A stretch of DNA of 64,000 nt from Pelagadaptatus aseana (GTDB lineage: Bacteria > Pseudomonadota > Gammaproteobacteria > Pseudomonadales > Cellvibrionaceae). A program made the position numbers and the translations under genes. Positions within the stretch are counted from its first letter, which is position 1; each line of letters starts with the position of its first letter. The notes under the pieces were generated by a model, which saw only the letters and a program-made list of their open reading frames with translations, did no database searches and was not told where the DNA came from. Shown here piece after piece: positions 45,228 through 53,261 of the stretch. Location of the stretch: NCBI GenBank assembly GCA_040365065.1, contig BAABNI010000014.1, positions 1 to 64,000 of the forward strand, given 5' to 3'.

Positions 45228-45947
45228 ATGAAGATTGGGATTCTGGCAACCGGTATTACACCGGATGAACTGATTGATGATTTTGGCTCCTACGCCTATA
45301 TGTTCGAGCAGCTGTTTGGTGCCCTCGATAGCGGGTTTGAATTTGAAACCTTTGACGTACGCGAGGGGGATTTTCCTGCCGCGGCTGATGTTTGTGATGG
45401 CTGGGTGATTACCGGATCCAAATTCAACGTGTATCAGAATCTGGATTGGATGGTGCGCCTCAAACAATTAATTCTCGAAATCCACAAGGTGCGCAAGCCA
45501 ATGGTCGGCATCTGCTTTGGTCACCAGATCGTCGCCGAAGCCTTCGGTGGCAAGGTGGATAAATACGAAGGTGGTTGGGGCGTTGGTCTGCACACCTATC
45601 AACTCTGTGGCGATAAACCCTGGCTCGATAAAGAGTCCCCGAGCTTTACCATCAACGCCATGCATCAGGATCAGGTGATTGAAAAACCTGAAGCCGCCGA
45701 AGTCGTGGCAGAGTCGGATTTCTGCCGTTACGCGGCCCTGAATTACGACGACCTGATCCTGACCTTTCAGGCCCACCCGGAATTCAGTATTTCTTACGAG
45801 TATCAACTGGTGCAGGCGCGCCGTGGCGATGTGATCCCGGAGCAATACACCGATCCGGGTTTGGCTGGCCTGCGCGAACACGGCGCCATGGCGGAATCCC
45901 TGAGAGTAGGGCGCTGGATGGAGGCGTTTCTGAAACAGGGTTTATAA
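45228..45947 (+). CDS. Type 1 glutamine amidotransferase-like hydrolase
   Basis: A 239-residue class I amidotransferase. The nucleophile is in VGICFGHQIVAEAFGG, and the His-Glu pair is in FQAHPEFS. It resembles the stand-alone GuaA-like amidotransferase group more than PuuD. In this cluster it could hydrolyse gamma-glutamyl-GABA to glutamate and GABA, the step PuuD performs in E. coli; that is inferred from position. It lies 63 bases after the PuuA-like gene and is followed by a terminator. Confidence 0.82.
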   Translation: MKIGILATGITPDELIDDFGSYAYMFEQLFGALDSGFEFETFDVREGDFPAAADVCDGWVITGSKFNVYQNLDWMVRLKQLILEIHKVRKPMVGICFGHQIVAEAFGGKVDKYEGGWGVGLHTYQLCGDKPWLDKESPSFTINAMHQDQVIEKPEAAEVVAESDFCRYAALNYDDLILTFQAHPEFSISYEYQLVQARRGDVIPEQYTDPGLAGLREHGAMAESLRVGRWMEAFLKQGL

Positions 45948-45978
45948 ATTTTCCGTCTTAATTACACACTGAGACTTT

Positions 45979-46001
45979 ACCCGGCTTTTGCCGGGTTTTT
46001 T
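45979..46001 (+). terminator. Terminator after the amidotransferase gene
   Basis: ACCCGGC (45979-45985) pairs with GCCGGGT (45990-45996) around TTTT, followed by TTTTT. Confidence 0.9.
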
Positions 46002-46009
46002 ATTGCCAA

Positions 46010-46260
46010 GGATGGCATGTATGCCGCGGGTGCATGGATGCACAGGAGCGGCGATGTCCAGGGATGGAGTGTATGCCGCGGTCGCATGGCAGCTGATTGC
46101 TCCTGCATAAGCTGCATTTCCACCGTCCATGGTGGTCGATGCGAAGGAGCGGCGATGCCAGGGATGGACGGTATGCCTCGGGCGCATGGCAGCTGATTGC
46201 TCCTGCATAAGCTGCATTTCCATCGTCCATGGTGGTCGATGCGCAGGAGCGGCGATGCCA
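46010..46260. repeat. 100-bp tandem direct repeat (two full units plus a partial)
   Basis: Bases 46061-46160 and 46161-46260 are near-identical with an exact 100-base period; both carry GCATGGCAGCTGATTGCTCC, GCATAAGCTGCATTTCCA, the palindrome-like CCGTCCATGGTGG and GGAGCGGCGATG. A shortened copy precedes them (46010-46060). A related fragment is seen near 1200-1235. The region encodes nothing recognisable. Confidence 0.85.
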
Positions 46261-46286
46261 GGGGGGCATTCTACATATTTCAATTA

Positions 46287-46349
46287 TGTCATCCTGAACG
46301 GAGTGAAGGATCTCATAGATTCTTCCTCCCATTGGTCGTCAGAATGACA
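46287..46349. repeat. Dispersed palindromic repeat
   Basis: TGTCATCCTGAACGGAGTG at the left end and CGTCAGAATGACA at the right end are inverted copies; GAAGGATCTCATAGATTCTTCC forms the middle. Same family as the copies at 10.2 and 31.4 kb. Confidence 0.75.
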
Positions 46350-46498
46350 AACAAAATACCCAAGGCATTTGGGGTATTGTAAATAATAGTTTCGGGGTTA
46401 AAGCTAAGAGTTGCTTCAGTGCTTCTAGAATAGATTCAGCCCCACCAATCCTGGAAATTGCGTCCTGCATTTCCAGGATACACTCCATCCCTGGAGAT

Positions 46499-46531
46499 AA
46501 AAAAGCCGGCTTACCCAGAGGATAAGCCGGC
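46499..46531 (-). terminator. Terminator of the antiporter gene
   Basis: On the minus strand GCCGGCTTA pairs with TAAGCCGGC (46523-46531 with 46505-46513) and is followed by six T residues (AAAAAA at 46499-46504 on the plus strand). Confidence 0.88.
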
Positions 46532-46564
46532 AAGCACCTTACCGGAAAAGAAGTCTTTTGTGCT

Positions 46565-48070
46565 TTACGCCATGGTGAAGCCCAGTATCACCAGAGTGGC
46601 AAAACTCAGTGCGGCACCAATCAGGGCGTAAGGAATCTGTGTCAGCGCGTGTTGCATGGGGGTACAACCGGCTCCCTGTGAGGTCAGTACGGTAGAGTCA
46701 CTGAAGAAACAGGCGTGGCTGCCGAAGGCGGAGGCCGACATCAGGGCCCCGACGGTCAGTGGCATGGAAATGTCCATAGCCTGAGCCATTGGAATCACAA
46801 TGGGCAGAGAAACCACAAACACACCCCAACTGGAACCGGTGGCAAACACCACGGCGGCCATGGAGGCGAACACCAGTGCCGGGAACATTTCCTTGGACAG
46901 CAGCGGTGTCAGGGTTTCAATGATGTACGGGGTCATCCCCAGTTGATCGTTAACGCCTTTGAGCATAAAGCCGGCACACACCACCGCGATGGGGTGCAGC
47001 ATGACTTTAAAACCGTCTAGCATGGAATCCACCAGTTCACTGAAGTCCATCAACTTTTGTGCGAAGTACAGCAGCATGGTGAAGCAGGAGGCGATCAGCG
47101 CACCCATCAACAGGTCAATTTCATAGTAGAGGGTGGCGCCAACCAGTACGGCCATGGGCAGCGCAAAATTGGCTACGCCAACCCAGGGTGCGGCGTGATG
47201 TTGCTTGGAGTTATCAAAGCCGTCCTGAACAATGCCATCGGGAATGGGTTGACCCGCCTGGGCGCGCTCTTCGGCGTCTTTCATGGCCCCCCAATCTTTC
47301 AACAAGCCAGCAGATACCAGCCAGACCACCAGCAAAGCCGCCCAGCCATAGGCCATATAGGGAATGGCCTCAATATAGAGGCTCATGCCGGCGCCTTCGG
47401 TTGCCGCGCCGTTTTCTTCCAGCAGTGCAGCAAAGTAAACCGCCCAGGTGGATACAGGCATCAGAATGCACACAGGTGCGGCGGTGGAGTCCACTACAAA
47501 CGCCAGCTTTTCGCGGGAAATACCGTATTTATCCGTGAGATTTTTCATGGAGGCGGAAACCGCCAGCGAGTTCAGGTAGTCATCAATAAACACCAGAATA
47601 CCGAGGAGACCGGTGGTAAACAGCGTGCCGCGCTTGGACTTGACGCGCTTGGCCATAACCTCCCCAAAGCTGACCACGCTGCCTCCGCGCTCGAGCATGG
47701 TGATCAAACCGCCCATCATGCCGCAGACCAATACAATCCAGGCAATGGTCTCATCCATGACCACGCTCATGGACAGTTCGCCGAGCCCGGTGAATGCTTC
47801 GGAGGGGTTGATTAGCAGCAAGCCGGAGATGATGCCAGCAAAGATGGCTTCCAGAGGGCGTTTGGTTTTAAACGCGACAAACAGCACCAAAATCACGGGC
47901 AGGACACTGACGACGCCGTAATCCCCGCCTTGAAATTGCGTCGAGAGATAAGCGAAGACGGCCATGACCAGACCGTAAAAGGTGAGTTGAATAAGGTTGG
48001 GAGTGTGTTCCCCGTTGCCAATGCCATAGCCTGGACGGGGTTCCTGAGAGGATGCTACTTCAACGCTCAT
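46565..48070 (-). CDS. NhaC-family Na+/H+ antiporter-like transporter
   Basis: A 501-residue inner-membrane protein with about 11-12 membrane segments. NhaC-type motifs include ISGLLLINPSEAF, GGLITMLERGG, FIDDYLNSLAVSASM, CILMPVSTWAVYF and GSHACFFSDSTVLTSQGAGC. Family members exchange Na+ for H+, but several carry organic substrates. Here it sits between the PuuA-like and PuuB-like genes in the same orientation as puuB, 107 bases after it, so uptake of putrescine or another amine is a reasonable guess. Substrate not shown. Confidence 0.85.
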   Translation of the reverse strand: MSVEVASSQEPRPGYGIGNGEHTPNLIQLTFYGLVMAVFAYLSTQFQGGDYGVVSVLPVILVLFVAFKTKRPLEAIFAGIISGLLLINPSEAFTGLGELSMSVVMDETIAWIVLVCGMMGGLITMLERGGSVVSFGEVMAKRVKSKRGTLFTTGLLGILVFIDDYLNSLAVSASMKNLTDKYGISREKLAFVVDSTAAPVCILMPVSTWAVYFAALLEENGAATEGAGMSLYIEAIPYMAYGWAALLVVWLVSAGLLKDWGAMKDAEERAQAGQPIPDGIVQDGFDNSKQHHAAPWVGVANFALPMAVLVGATLYYEIDLLMGALIASCFTMLLYFAQKLMDFSELVDSMLDGFKVMLHPIAVVCAGFMLKGVNDQLGMTPYIIETLTPLLSKEMFPALVFASMAAVVFATGSSWGVFVVSLPIVIPMAQAMDISMPLTVGALMSASAFGSHACFFSDSTVLTSQGAGCTPMQHALTQIPYALIGAALSFATLVILGFTMA

Positions 48071-48177
48071 AGCGTATGTATCCTTTGTTGTTGGACGACA
48101 GTAGGGGCGGCACAGCGCCGACCCTTTAATGGTGTGTACCGGGTTAAACCCGGCTTTCTTATTGGAATGGCCCGGGC

Positions 48178-49458
48178 TCAGATACCCAGTTTGTCTCGCA
48201 GGGAGTAGTAGAGGGCGCCCAGTGCGGTATAGGGCACGCGGAACGTACGGCCACCCGGGAAGTAGTACTGTGGCAGTGAGGCCATCACATCAAAGCTCTC
48301 GGTCTGGCCCTTGATGGCCTGGCTCAGAATGCGTCCGGCCAGGTGAGAAGAGGTGATGCCGTGACCGCTGTAACCCTGGGCGTAGTAAATGTTGCTGCCG
48401 ATGCGGCCGAATTGCGGCAGACGCATCAGCGTCAGCAGAAAATTACCGGTCCAGGCGTAGTCAATCTTGGTGCCTTTCAGTTGTGGGAAGGTGGTCAGCA
48501 TCTTGGGCACGATCAGTGATTCAATTTTGCTTGGCTCACGGGCACCGTAAGTAACGCCACCGCCGTAGATCAGTCGACCATCACCGGACAGGCGGAAGTA
48601 ATCGAGCAGGTAGTTGCAGTCTTCCACACACTCGTCACCGGGCAGCAGTTCTTTTTGCTGGGTTTCGGACAGGGGTTCAGTGGTGATCACCTGGGTACCG
48701 CAGGGCATGGCTTTGGCTTCCAGCTTCGGAATCAGACCGCCCAGATAGGCGTTGCCGGCAACGACCACAAAGTCGGCGGTGACGCTGCCTTGAGCGGTGT
48801 AGAGTTTCGGTTTGCTGCCTTCCACCACACGGGTGACTTCAGAGCATTCGTAGATGGTGCCACCCAGTTTTTCCAGGGCTGCGGCTTCGCCCATGGCCAG
48901 ATTCAGAGGGTGAAAGTGGCCGCCGCTTTTATCCAGCAGAGCGCCTTCGTAGCGGCTGGTACCGATGTACTTTTGCACTTCCTGCTTATCCAGCAATTCA
49001 AGATTCTCGTGACCGTAGGCTTCCCACAGGGATTTCTTGTCTTCCAGCTCGCGCAGCTGCTTTTTGTTGCAGGCAGCGAAAATACCGCCATCTTTCAGGT
49101 CGCAGTCGATGTCGTATTTATCGACAAATTTGCGGATGATGGTACCGCCCTCAAAGGCCATGTCACCCATGGCCTTGGCGGTGCTCTTGCCATAATTCCT
49201 TTCGATGAAATCCATATCGCGGCTGTAGCTGTGAACAATCTGGCCGCCATTGCGACCGGATGCACCAAAACCAATGCGGCTGCCCTCCAGAATGACAACC
49301 TTGTAGCCCATTTCGGCCAGATGCAGTCCGGTGGACAGGCCGGTGTAGCCAGCGCCTACAATACAGACGTCGGCGGTGATGTCTTCGGTCAGTGTCGGGC
49401 GTACCACCTTGTCGTGGGCAGAAGCGGCATAGTAGGAACTGGTGTGCGATACGGTCAT
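48178..49458 (-). CDS. puuB: Gamma-glutamylputrescine oxidase-like FAD oxidoreductase
   Basis: A 426-residue DAO-family flavoprotein. The N-terminal SYYAASAH segment and the FAD-binding VCIVGAGYTGLSTGLHLAE (about 31-49) are followed by GFGASGRNGGQIVHSYSRD, the covalent-flavin-like region of PuuB/OrdL enzymes, and a C-terminal YYAQGYSGHGITSSHLAGRIL. It oxidises gamma-glutamylputrescine to the aldehyde with release of ammonia and peroxide. The start has AAGGG upstream. It leads the leftward puuB-antiporter unit. Other N-alkyl amino acid oxidases are the alternatives. Confidence 0.88.
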   Translation of the reverse strand: MTVSHTSSYYAASAHDKVVRPTLTEDITADVCIVGAGYTGLSTGLHLAEMGYKVVILEGSRIGFGASGRNGGQIVHSYSRDMDFIERNYGKSTAKAMGDMAFEGGTIIRKFVDKYDIDCDLKDGGIFAACNKKQLRELEDKKSLWEAYGHENLELLDKQEVQKYIGTSRYEGALLDKSGGHFHPLNLAMGEAAALEKLGGTIYECSEVTRVVEGSKPKLYTAQGSVTADFVVVAGNAYLGGLIPKLEAKAMPCGTQVITTEPLSETQQKELLPGDECVEDCNYLLDYFRLSGDGRLIYGGGVTYGAREPSKIESLIVPKMLTTFPQLKGTKIDYAWTGNFLLTLMRLPQFGRIGSNIYYAQGYSGHGITSSHLAGRILSQAIKGQTESFDVMASLPQYYFPGGRTFRVPYTALGALYYSLRDKLGI

Positions 49459-49591
49459 GGTTATTTTCCCTTGTTAAAATCTGACTGGATGAAAACAAGC
49501 CACAGCAAGGCTCTTGTCAGTATAGGGAGAAGGTACAAAAGGGGGCTCCCGGGCAGATATACCCCCTGCGAGATATTTTGTGGCAGACGCG

Positions 49592-50824
49592 TTAAAAAAG
49601 CTCTACGCCGTCATCGGTCTGGGAGGGTTCGGTGTTCTCGGTCGGCGTTGGTGGCGCCATGGTTTCCATGCCGTCGAGTATCTGTTTTTGCCGGGCAGAA
49701 ATGTGATGCAACAAGCGATTGATGGCCAGAAAAGACGCGCTGGTGTTGTGGCTCGATTCGATAATATCCTGAGCGGCATTGATGGTGGCATCCAGACGAT
49801 TGATCAGATAGGCCTCCTGATCGTCTTCGAGCCCCATGCGAGGGATACGGACTTCGAATTCTTCCAGTAATCCCTTGAGCAAGCCCACCACATCGGTCTG
49901 ATTCTGTTCGAGAGCAAAACCCACTTCCCCCAGAGTGTCCTTGACGTGATCTACAGTGGTTCTGGTTTCCCGAGTCAGGGCGGTAATCGCCTTCTCATTG
50001 CCAATAGCAATCATTCGGGCATTGGTGCTGCCCATCATGGAGGGCAACAGGTCTTTCAGATGGCCATAGCGGTCGGCATCATCCCGGGGCATATTCTTTA
50101 CCAGCAGAGACGCTTTGGGGTAGGTGATGATGGTGCGGTTTTCAAAATCGGTGAATCGTTCCTGACGATCGTGCACCACCTGCATAATCTGTTTCTCAAG
50201 CGGCGAAACCATGCCATCGCTTTTGAAAAAGTGGCGGGATTCGTTGTCCTCCAGTAACAGACTGCAGCGAATATCCAGACTGTTGGTGACGCCAAAAAAC
50301 GTAGTGGCGAGCATTTGCAGATCTGAAATGCTGTGAATCGCCTCAATAAACTGTACTGCCAGCCCCAACTCGCTGGAACCGCGCATGGCGGTAAACGCCG
50401 CGCTGGTGGCTTCTCCTATCTGCAGAGCCATGTCATCGCGCTGATCCATAAAGCTGAAAATCTGTTCGATTCTGGCTCGGACTTCATCGGGTGAGAAGGG
50501 CTTGTCGACATAATCTGAGGCACCCAGAGTAAAGCCTTTGATGTGGGATGCCTCATCGGTGTTGCTGGAGACAAAGATAATGGGGGTCTCTGCCAGATCT
50601 GGGTCGTTTTTCAACTTCTGACAGACATCAAAGCCGCTGCCATCGGGCAGCGAAACATCCAGCAGAATAAGATCCGGCTTGTGTTTGATGGCGGCATCGA
50701 TACCCGCTTCACCGGTTTCGGTGAGTCTGATATCTACCTGAGAGGAGAGTCCTTCCTCAACCAGAAAGTGAACCATGGGGTCATCGTCAATGACCAACAG
50801 GGTGCGCTGGTGTTTGAGCATCAT
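49592..50824 (-). CDS. Response regulator with long uncharacterised output region
   Basis: A 410-residue protein. Residues 1-125 are a receiver domain with acidic pocket D13-D15, phospho-acceptor D56 in LILLDVSLPDG, and K108 in DYVDKPF. The remaining 285 residues hold no DNA-binding, GGDEF, EAL or HD-GYP motif I recognise; they begin with a helical RIEQIFSFMDQRDDMALQIGEA linker and continue with a GAF-like segment (LQMLATTFFGVTNSLDIRCSLLLEDNESRHFF) and a long helical tail. It starts 45 bases after the GGDEF gene, in one operon, so it likely works in the same c-di-GMP circuit. No histidine kinase is adjacent. Confidence 0.85.
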   Translation of the reverse strand: MMLKHQRTLLVIDDDPMVHFLVEEGLSSQVDIRLTETGEAGIDAAIKHKPDLILLDVSLPDGSGFDVCQKLKNDPDLAETPIIFVSSNTDEASHIKGFTLGASDYVDKPFSPDEVRARIEQIFSFMDQRDDMALQIGEATSAAFTAMRGSSELGLAVQFIEAIHSISDLQMLATTFFGVTNSLDIRCSLLLEDNESRHFFKSDGMVSPLEKQIMQVVHDRQERFTDFENRTIITYPKASLLVKNMPRDDADRYGHLKDLLPSMMGSTNARMIAIGNEKAITALTRETRTTVDHVKDTLGEVGFALEQNQTDVVGLLKGLLEEFEVRIPRMGLEDDQEAYLINRLDATINAAQDIIESSHNTSASFLAINRLLHHISARQKQILDGMETMAPPTPTENTEPSQTDDGVELF

Positions 50825-50869
50825 AGTAAAAATCCTTTTTACCGTTTGAATGAGTTCGTTACAGCCGTC

Positions 50870-51931
50870 CTAGGTGAAGTTCCAGGCCGGCGGTGCCGCA
50901 TTGGAGTCTGAAACTACGCGGTTTCTGCCTGCCTCCTTGGCCTTGTAGAGGTAGGAATCAGTTCGCTCGATGAGTCCCTCCATGGAGTCGCCATCCTTAT
51001 AGGTACTGACCCCCACAGAGATGGTGATTTGGCCAATGGAGACCTTGTGCTCGGCAGACTTGAGTTCCTGCTTGCTGATGGCTTTACGGATACTTTCCGC
51101 CAGATTTTCACCAAACAGTTGCCCCTGTTTGGGCAGCAGTACCACAAATTCTTCTCCGCCATAGCGCGCCACCATGCCTTCGTCGCCCACAGCTCGTCGC
51201 AGCAGGTTGGCGGTAAAACGAATCACCAGATCACCAACCGGGTGGCCATAGGTATCGTTGACCTTTTTAAAGTGGTCAATATCAATCAGCAGGCAAGTCA
51301 GGGGCTGTCCTGCTTCGGCCAGAGTAAATTCGTCGCGGTAGTAATTTTCAAACCGACGGCGATTGGCAATGCCGGTTAGGGCGTCGGTATTGGCGATTTC
51401 CGAGGCTTCGCGCAGTTCCTGAGTCAGGCGCTCGATTTCACCGGACATGGTTTTCAATGCTTGGGTAGAGGCCTCGTGCTCTTCGCGTACCTTCTGAGTG
51501 TCTCTGATCAGTTGGGTGGCCAGTTGCTGCACCGCGGTGATGCCTGGGTTGTTCTGTAATTGGTTGGCTGACAGATTGAGCAGGTTGCCGTAATCCGTGA
51601 TGTTATTGCCAATGTGCTCGGCCTCGGATCGGATCTGTCCGGCAATATTGACAACGGCGTCGTTGGAAGACAGGTTGATGGCCGGCTGATCCTGTTCAAA
51701 AAACTCTTTATACAGCTGGCTGTTGAGCTCATTGGTAAAACTGGTTTGGTCTTGCAGTAATTGCTTGAGGCGATCGCAGAGTCTGGGGTTGGAGCCGCTT
51801 TCAAAGTGAAACCACAGAGTGTAATTTTCCGGGGTGGGCAAGATCTTTAACTGGGCCATTCTCTCCAGAGCTTTACTCGAGCAGTCGGTGGCGTCACGGT
51901 AGCGTTGATCTATGTAAGCTGGCGCGTTCAT
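50870..51931 (-). CDS. Diguanylate cyclase (GGDEF)
   Basis: A 353-residue cytosolic protein. The N-terminal 175 residues are helical, with a coiled coil (TQKVREEHEASTQALKTMSGEIERLTQELREASEI). A complete GGDEF domain follows, from DALTGIANRRRFENYY and LLIDIDHFKKVNDTYGHPVGD to the signature RYGGEEFVVLLP and ISVGVSTY. GGEEF is a functional variant, so it should make c-di-GMP. The upstream inhibitory RxxD site is absent, so product inhibition of the usual kind is not expected. It is transcribed before the response regulator and just after a PilZ-domain gene. Confidence 0.93.
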   Translation of the reverse strand: MNAPAYIDQRYRDATDCSSKALERMAQLKILPTPENYTLWFHFESGSNPRLCDRLKQLLQDQTSFTNELNSQLYKEFFEQDQPAINLSSNDAVVNIAGQIRSEAEHIGNNITDYGNLLNLSANQLQNNPGITAVQQLATQLIRDTQKVREEHEASTQALKTMSGEIERLTQELREASEIANTDALTGIANRRRFENYYRDEFTLAEAGQPLTCLLIDIDHFKKVNDTYGHPVGDLVIRFTANLLRRAVGDEGMVARYGGEEFVVLLPKQGQLFGENLAESIRKAISKQELKSAEHKVSIGQITISVGVSTYKDGDSMEGLIERTDSYLYKAKEAGRNRVVSDSNAAPPAWNFT

Positions 51932-52097
51932 ATCATCCTTGAAAATCAGTGGGGGCTAGAGCCTGTGTTCTTTTTGGGAGCAAAAGCCGTCTAGGATAAC
52001 TTCCGTTAACTATAGATGGTGAGACCGGCAGCGCCAGTGGATGACCGGGTTTTTATGACCTTTCGGCAAAATATACGCAGTCCAGTGATGACCGGAC

Positions 52098-52991
52098 TCA
52101 TTCACCGAACAGATTCATCAGATTGACTTTGAACTCCAGAGAGTCGAGCCGGGTAAAGGGCACAAACTGTCCCTGACGGTTGATCTTGGTGACTTTGAAG
52201 ATGCGTTCTTTGCCCCGCTGGTCGACACAGTCGCACTGCAGCTTGGTAATCGGGCTGTCTTTGGAGAGTTTCAGGCAGAAGATGCCCATGTCTTTTTTGC
52301 CCATCTCCGGCCAGCTGTTGTCTTCATCAATCAGGCCAACGCGCATGGCGCTTTCGGAATAGTCGAGAATGTAGCAACGCAGAAAGTCATTGCCGCCATT
52401 GAGGTGAAAGTGCGCCGGCAAATGGGTGTTGACCCGGGTTTCACTACGGGGCTCATATTCCTGAACAGTGCCCAGAGAGGGTTTGAGCTGCACTACGGTC
52501 AGGCCAGTGTGTGGGCCACTTTCCATTTTGATGTTGCGATGCACCATGGCTTCACAGGAGAGGTTGTCACGACCCGGTTGAAACGACATCAGCTTCAGTG
52601 CCGCTCCTTTTTTAAATGGGCCAGTGTTGCCCAGGGTGGCGCGAGAATCGTAATCGAGCTTTTCTTCAAGGCCCACATCTCTGGGGACCACCAGATAGAA
52701 CTCGCTCACGCGGGAATAGGACTGGGTGCCCTGAGGGGTCTTGATGGTAAGGCTGGGTATGCCTTCAATCACATTGATGTCGATGTGCTTTTGTTGATAG
52801 ATAAACTGGCCTTCAACGTAGTAGCCGATAATCAGGGCTTCCAGCACGGTGTCGTCTTCAAATTCCGGGTGAAAGCGCAGGCGATTGCCTATTTTGAAGC
52901 AGTCCAGCAGGCGCTTGTAGGCGTCTACCCGGGTACCCAGAGGTGTGGCGGGTTTACTGGGTTCGTTTTTTTTCTTGGGAAATAGGGCCAT
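52098..52991 (-). CDS. PilZ-domain c-di-GMP receptor (YcgR/FlgZ-like)
   Basis: A 297-residue protein with a YcgR-like N-terminal domain (about 20-170, including FKIGNRLRFHPEF and IPSLTIKTPQG) and a PilZ domain from about 175. The c-di-GMP motif RSETR is intact; the second motif reads DYSESAMRVG instead of D-x-S-x-x-G, so binding needs a test. YcgR proteins slow the flagellar motor or change behaviour when c-di-GMP is bound. It lies upstream of the GGDEF and response-regulator genes on the same strand, and divergent from the Amt-GGDEF-EAL gene. A short basic Lys/Pro start precedes the domain. Confidence 0.85.
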   Translation of the reverse strand: MALFPKKKNEPSKPATPLGTRVDAYKRLLDCFKIGNRLRFHPEFEDDTVLEALIIGYYVEGQFIYQQKHIDINVIEGIPSLTIKTPQGTQSYSRVSEFYLVVPRDVGLEEKLDYDSRATLGNTGPFKKGAALKLMSFQPGRDNLSCEAMVHRNIKMESGPHTGLTVVQLKPSLGTVQEYEPRSETRVNTHLPAHFHLNGGNDFLRCYILDYSESAMRVGLIDEDNSWPEMGKKDMGIFCLKLSKDSPITKLQCDCVDQRGKERIFKVTKINRQGQFVPFTRLDSLEFKVNLMNLFGE

Positions 52992-53138
52992 GTGCCTGTC
53001 CTGAGCTTATCAAAATCCGCTTTGGTAAAAGCGCATCATTATAAGCACTGCATCGGCTGAATGTGAAAAATACTTAGGGGTTTGATACGACAGGCTTTTG
53101 CCCCTTTTTGTGGCGTTACCTCAGTTTTAATTTATTAC

Positions 53139-53157
53139 CGCACCAATTTGGTGTGCG
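53139..53157 (+). promoter_or_regulatory. NtrC-like activator site upstream of the Amt-GGDEF-EAL gene
   Basis: CGCACCAATTTGGTGTGCG holds GCACC-N5-GGTGT, one base from the NtrC core GCACC-N5-GGTGC. Its centre is about 90 bases before the expected start site of the sigma-54 promoter below. Confidence 0.65.
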
Positions 53158-53209
53158 ATCGTTTTCAATAAGATTCTCAGATCGTGGATATGGCGTGGAA
53201 TCCAAGATT

Positions 53210-53226
53210 TTGGCTGGTTTATTGCA
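53210..53226 (+). promoter_or_regulatory. Sigma-54 promoter of the Amt-GGDEF-EAL gene
   Basis: TTGGCTGGTTTATTGCA has GG and GC exactly 10 bases apart and matches TGGC and TTGCA of the consensus. The expected start site is near 53237, and the gene's ATG at 53262 follows a TGAGG ribosome site. Confidence 0.78.
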
Positions 53227-53261
53227 GCAGTTCGTGACTGATGAATGATTATTGAGGTTGT

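Noticed and set aside
46010..46260. CRISPR array
   Set aside because: The repeated unit is 100 bases with no variable spacers and no cas genes nearby.
46000..46283. Minus- and plus-strand open frames over the tandem repeats
   Set aside because: They arise because a 100-bp repeat is open by chance; the peptides are repetitive and Cys/His-rich without a plausible start.
47057..47815. His/Gly-rich open frame antisense to the NhaC-type gene
   Set aside because: Low-complexity reading of a membrane-protein gene on the wrong strand.
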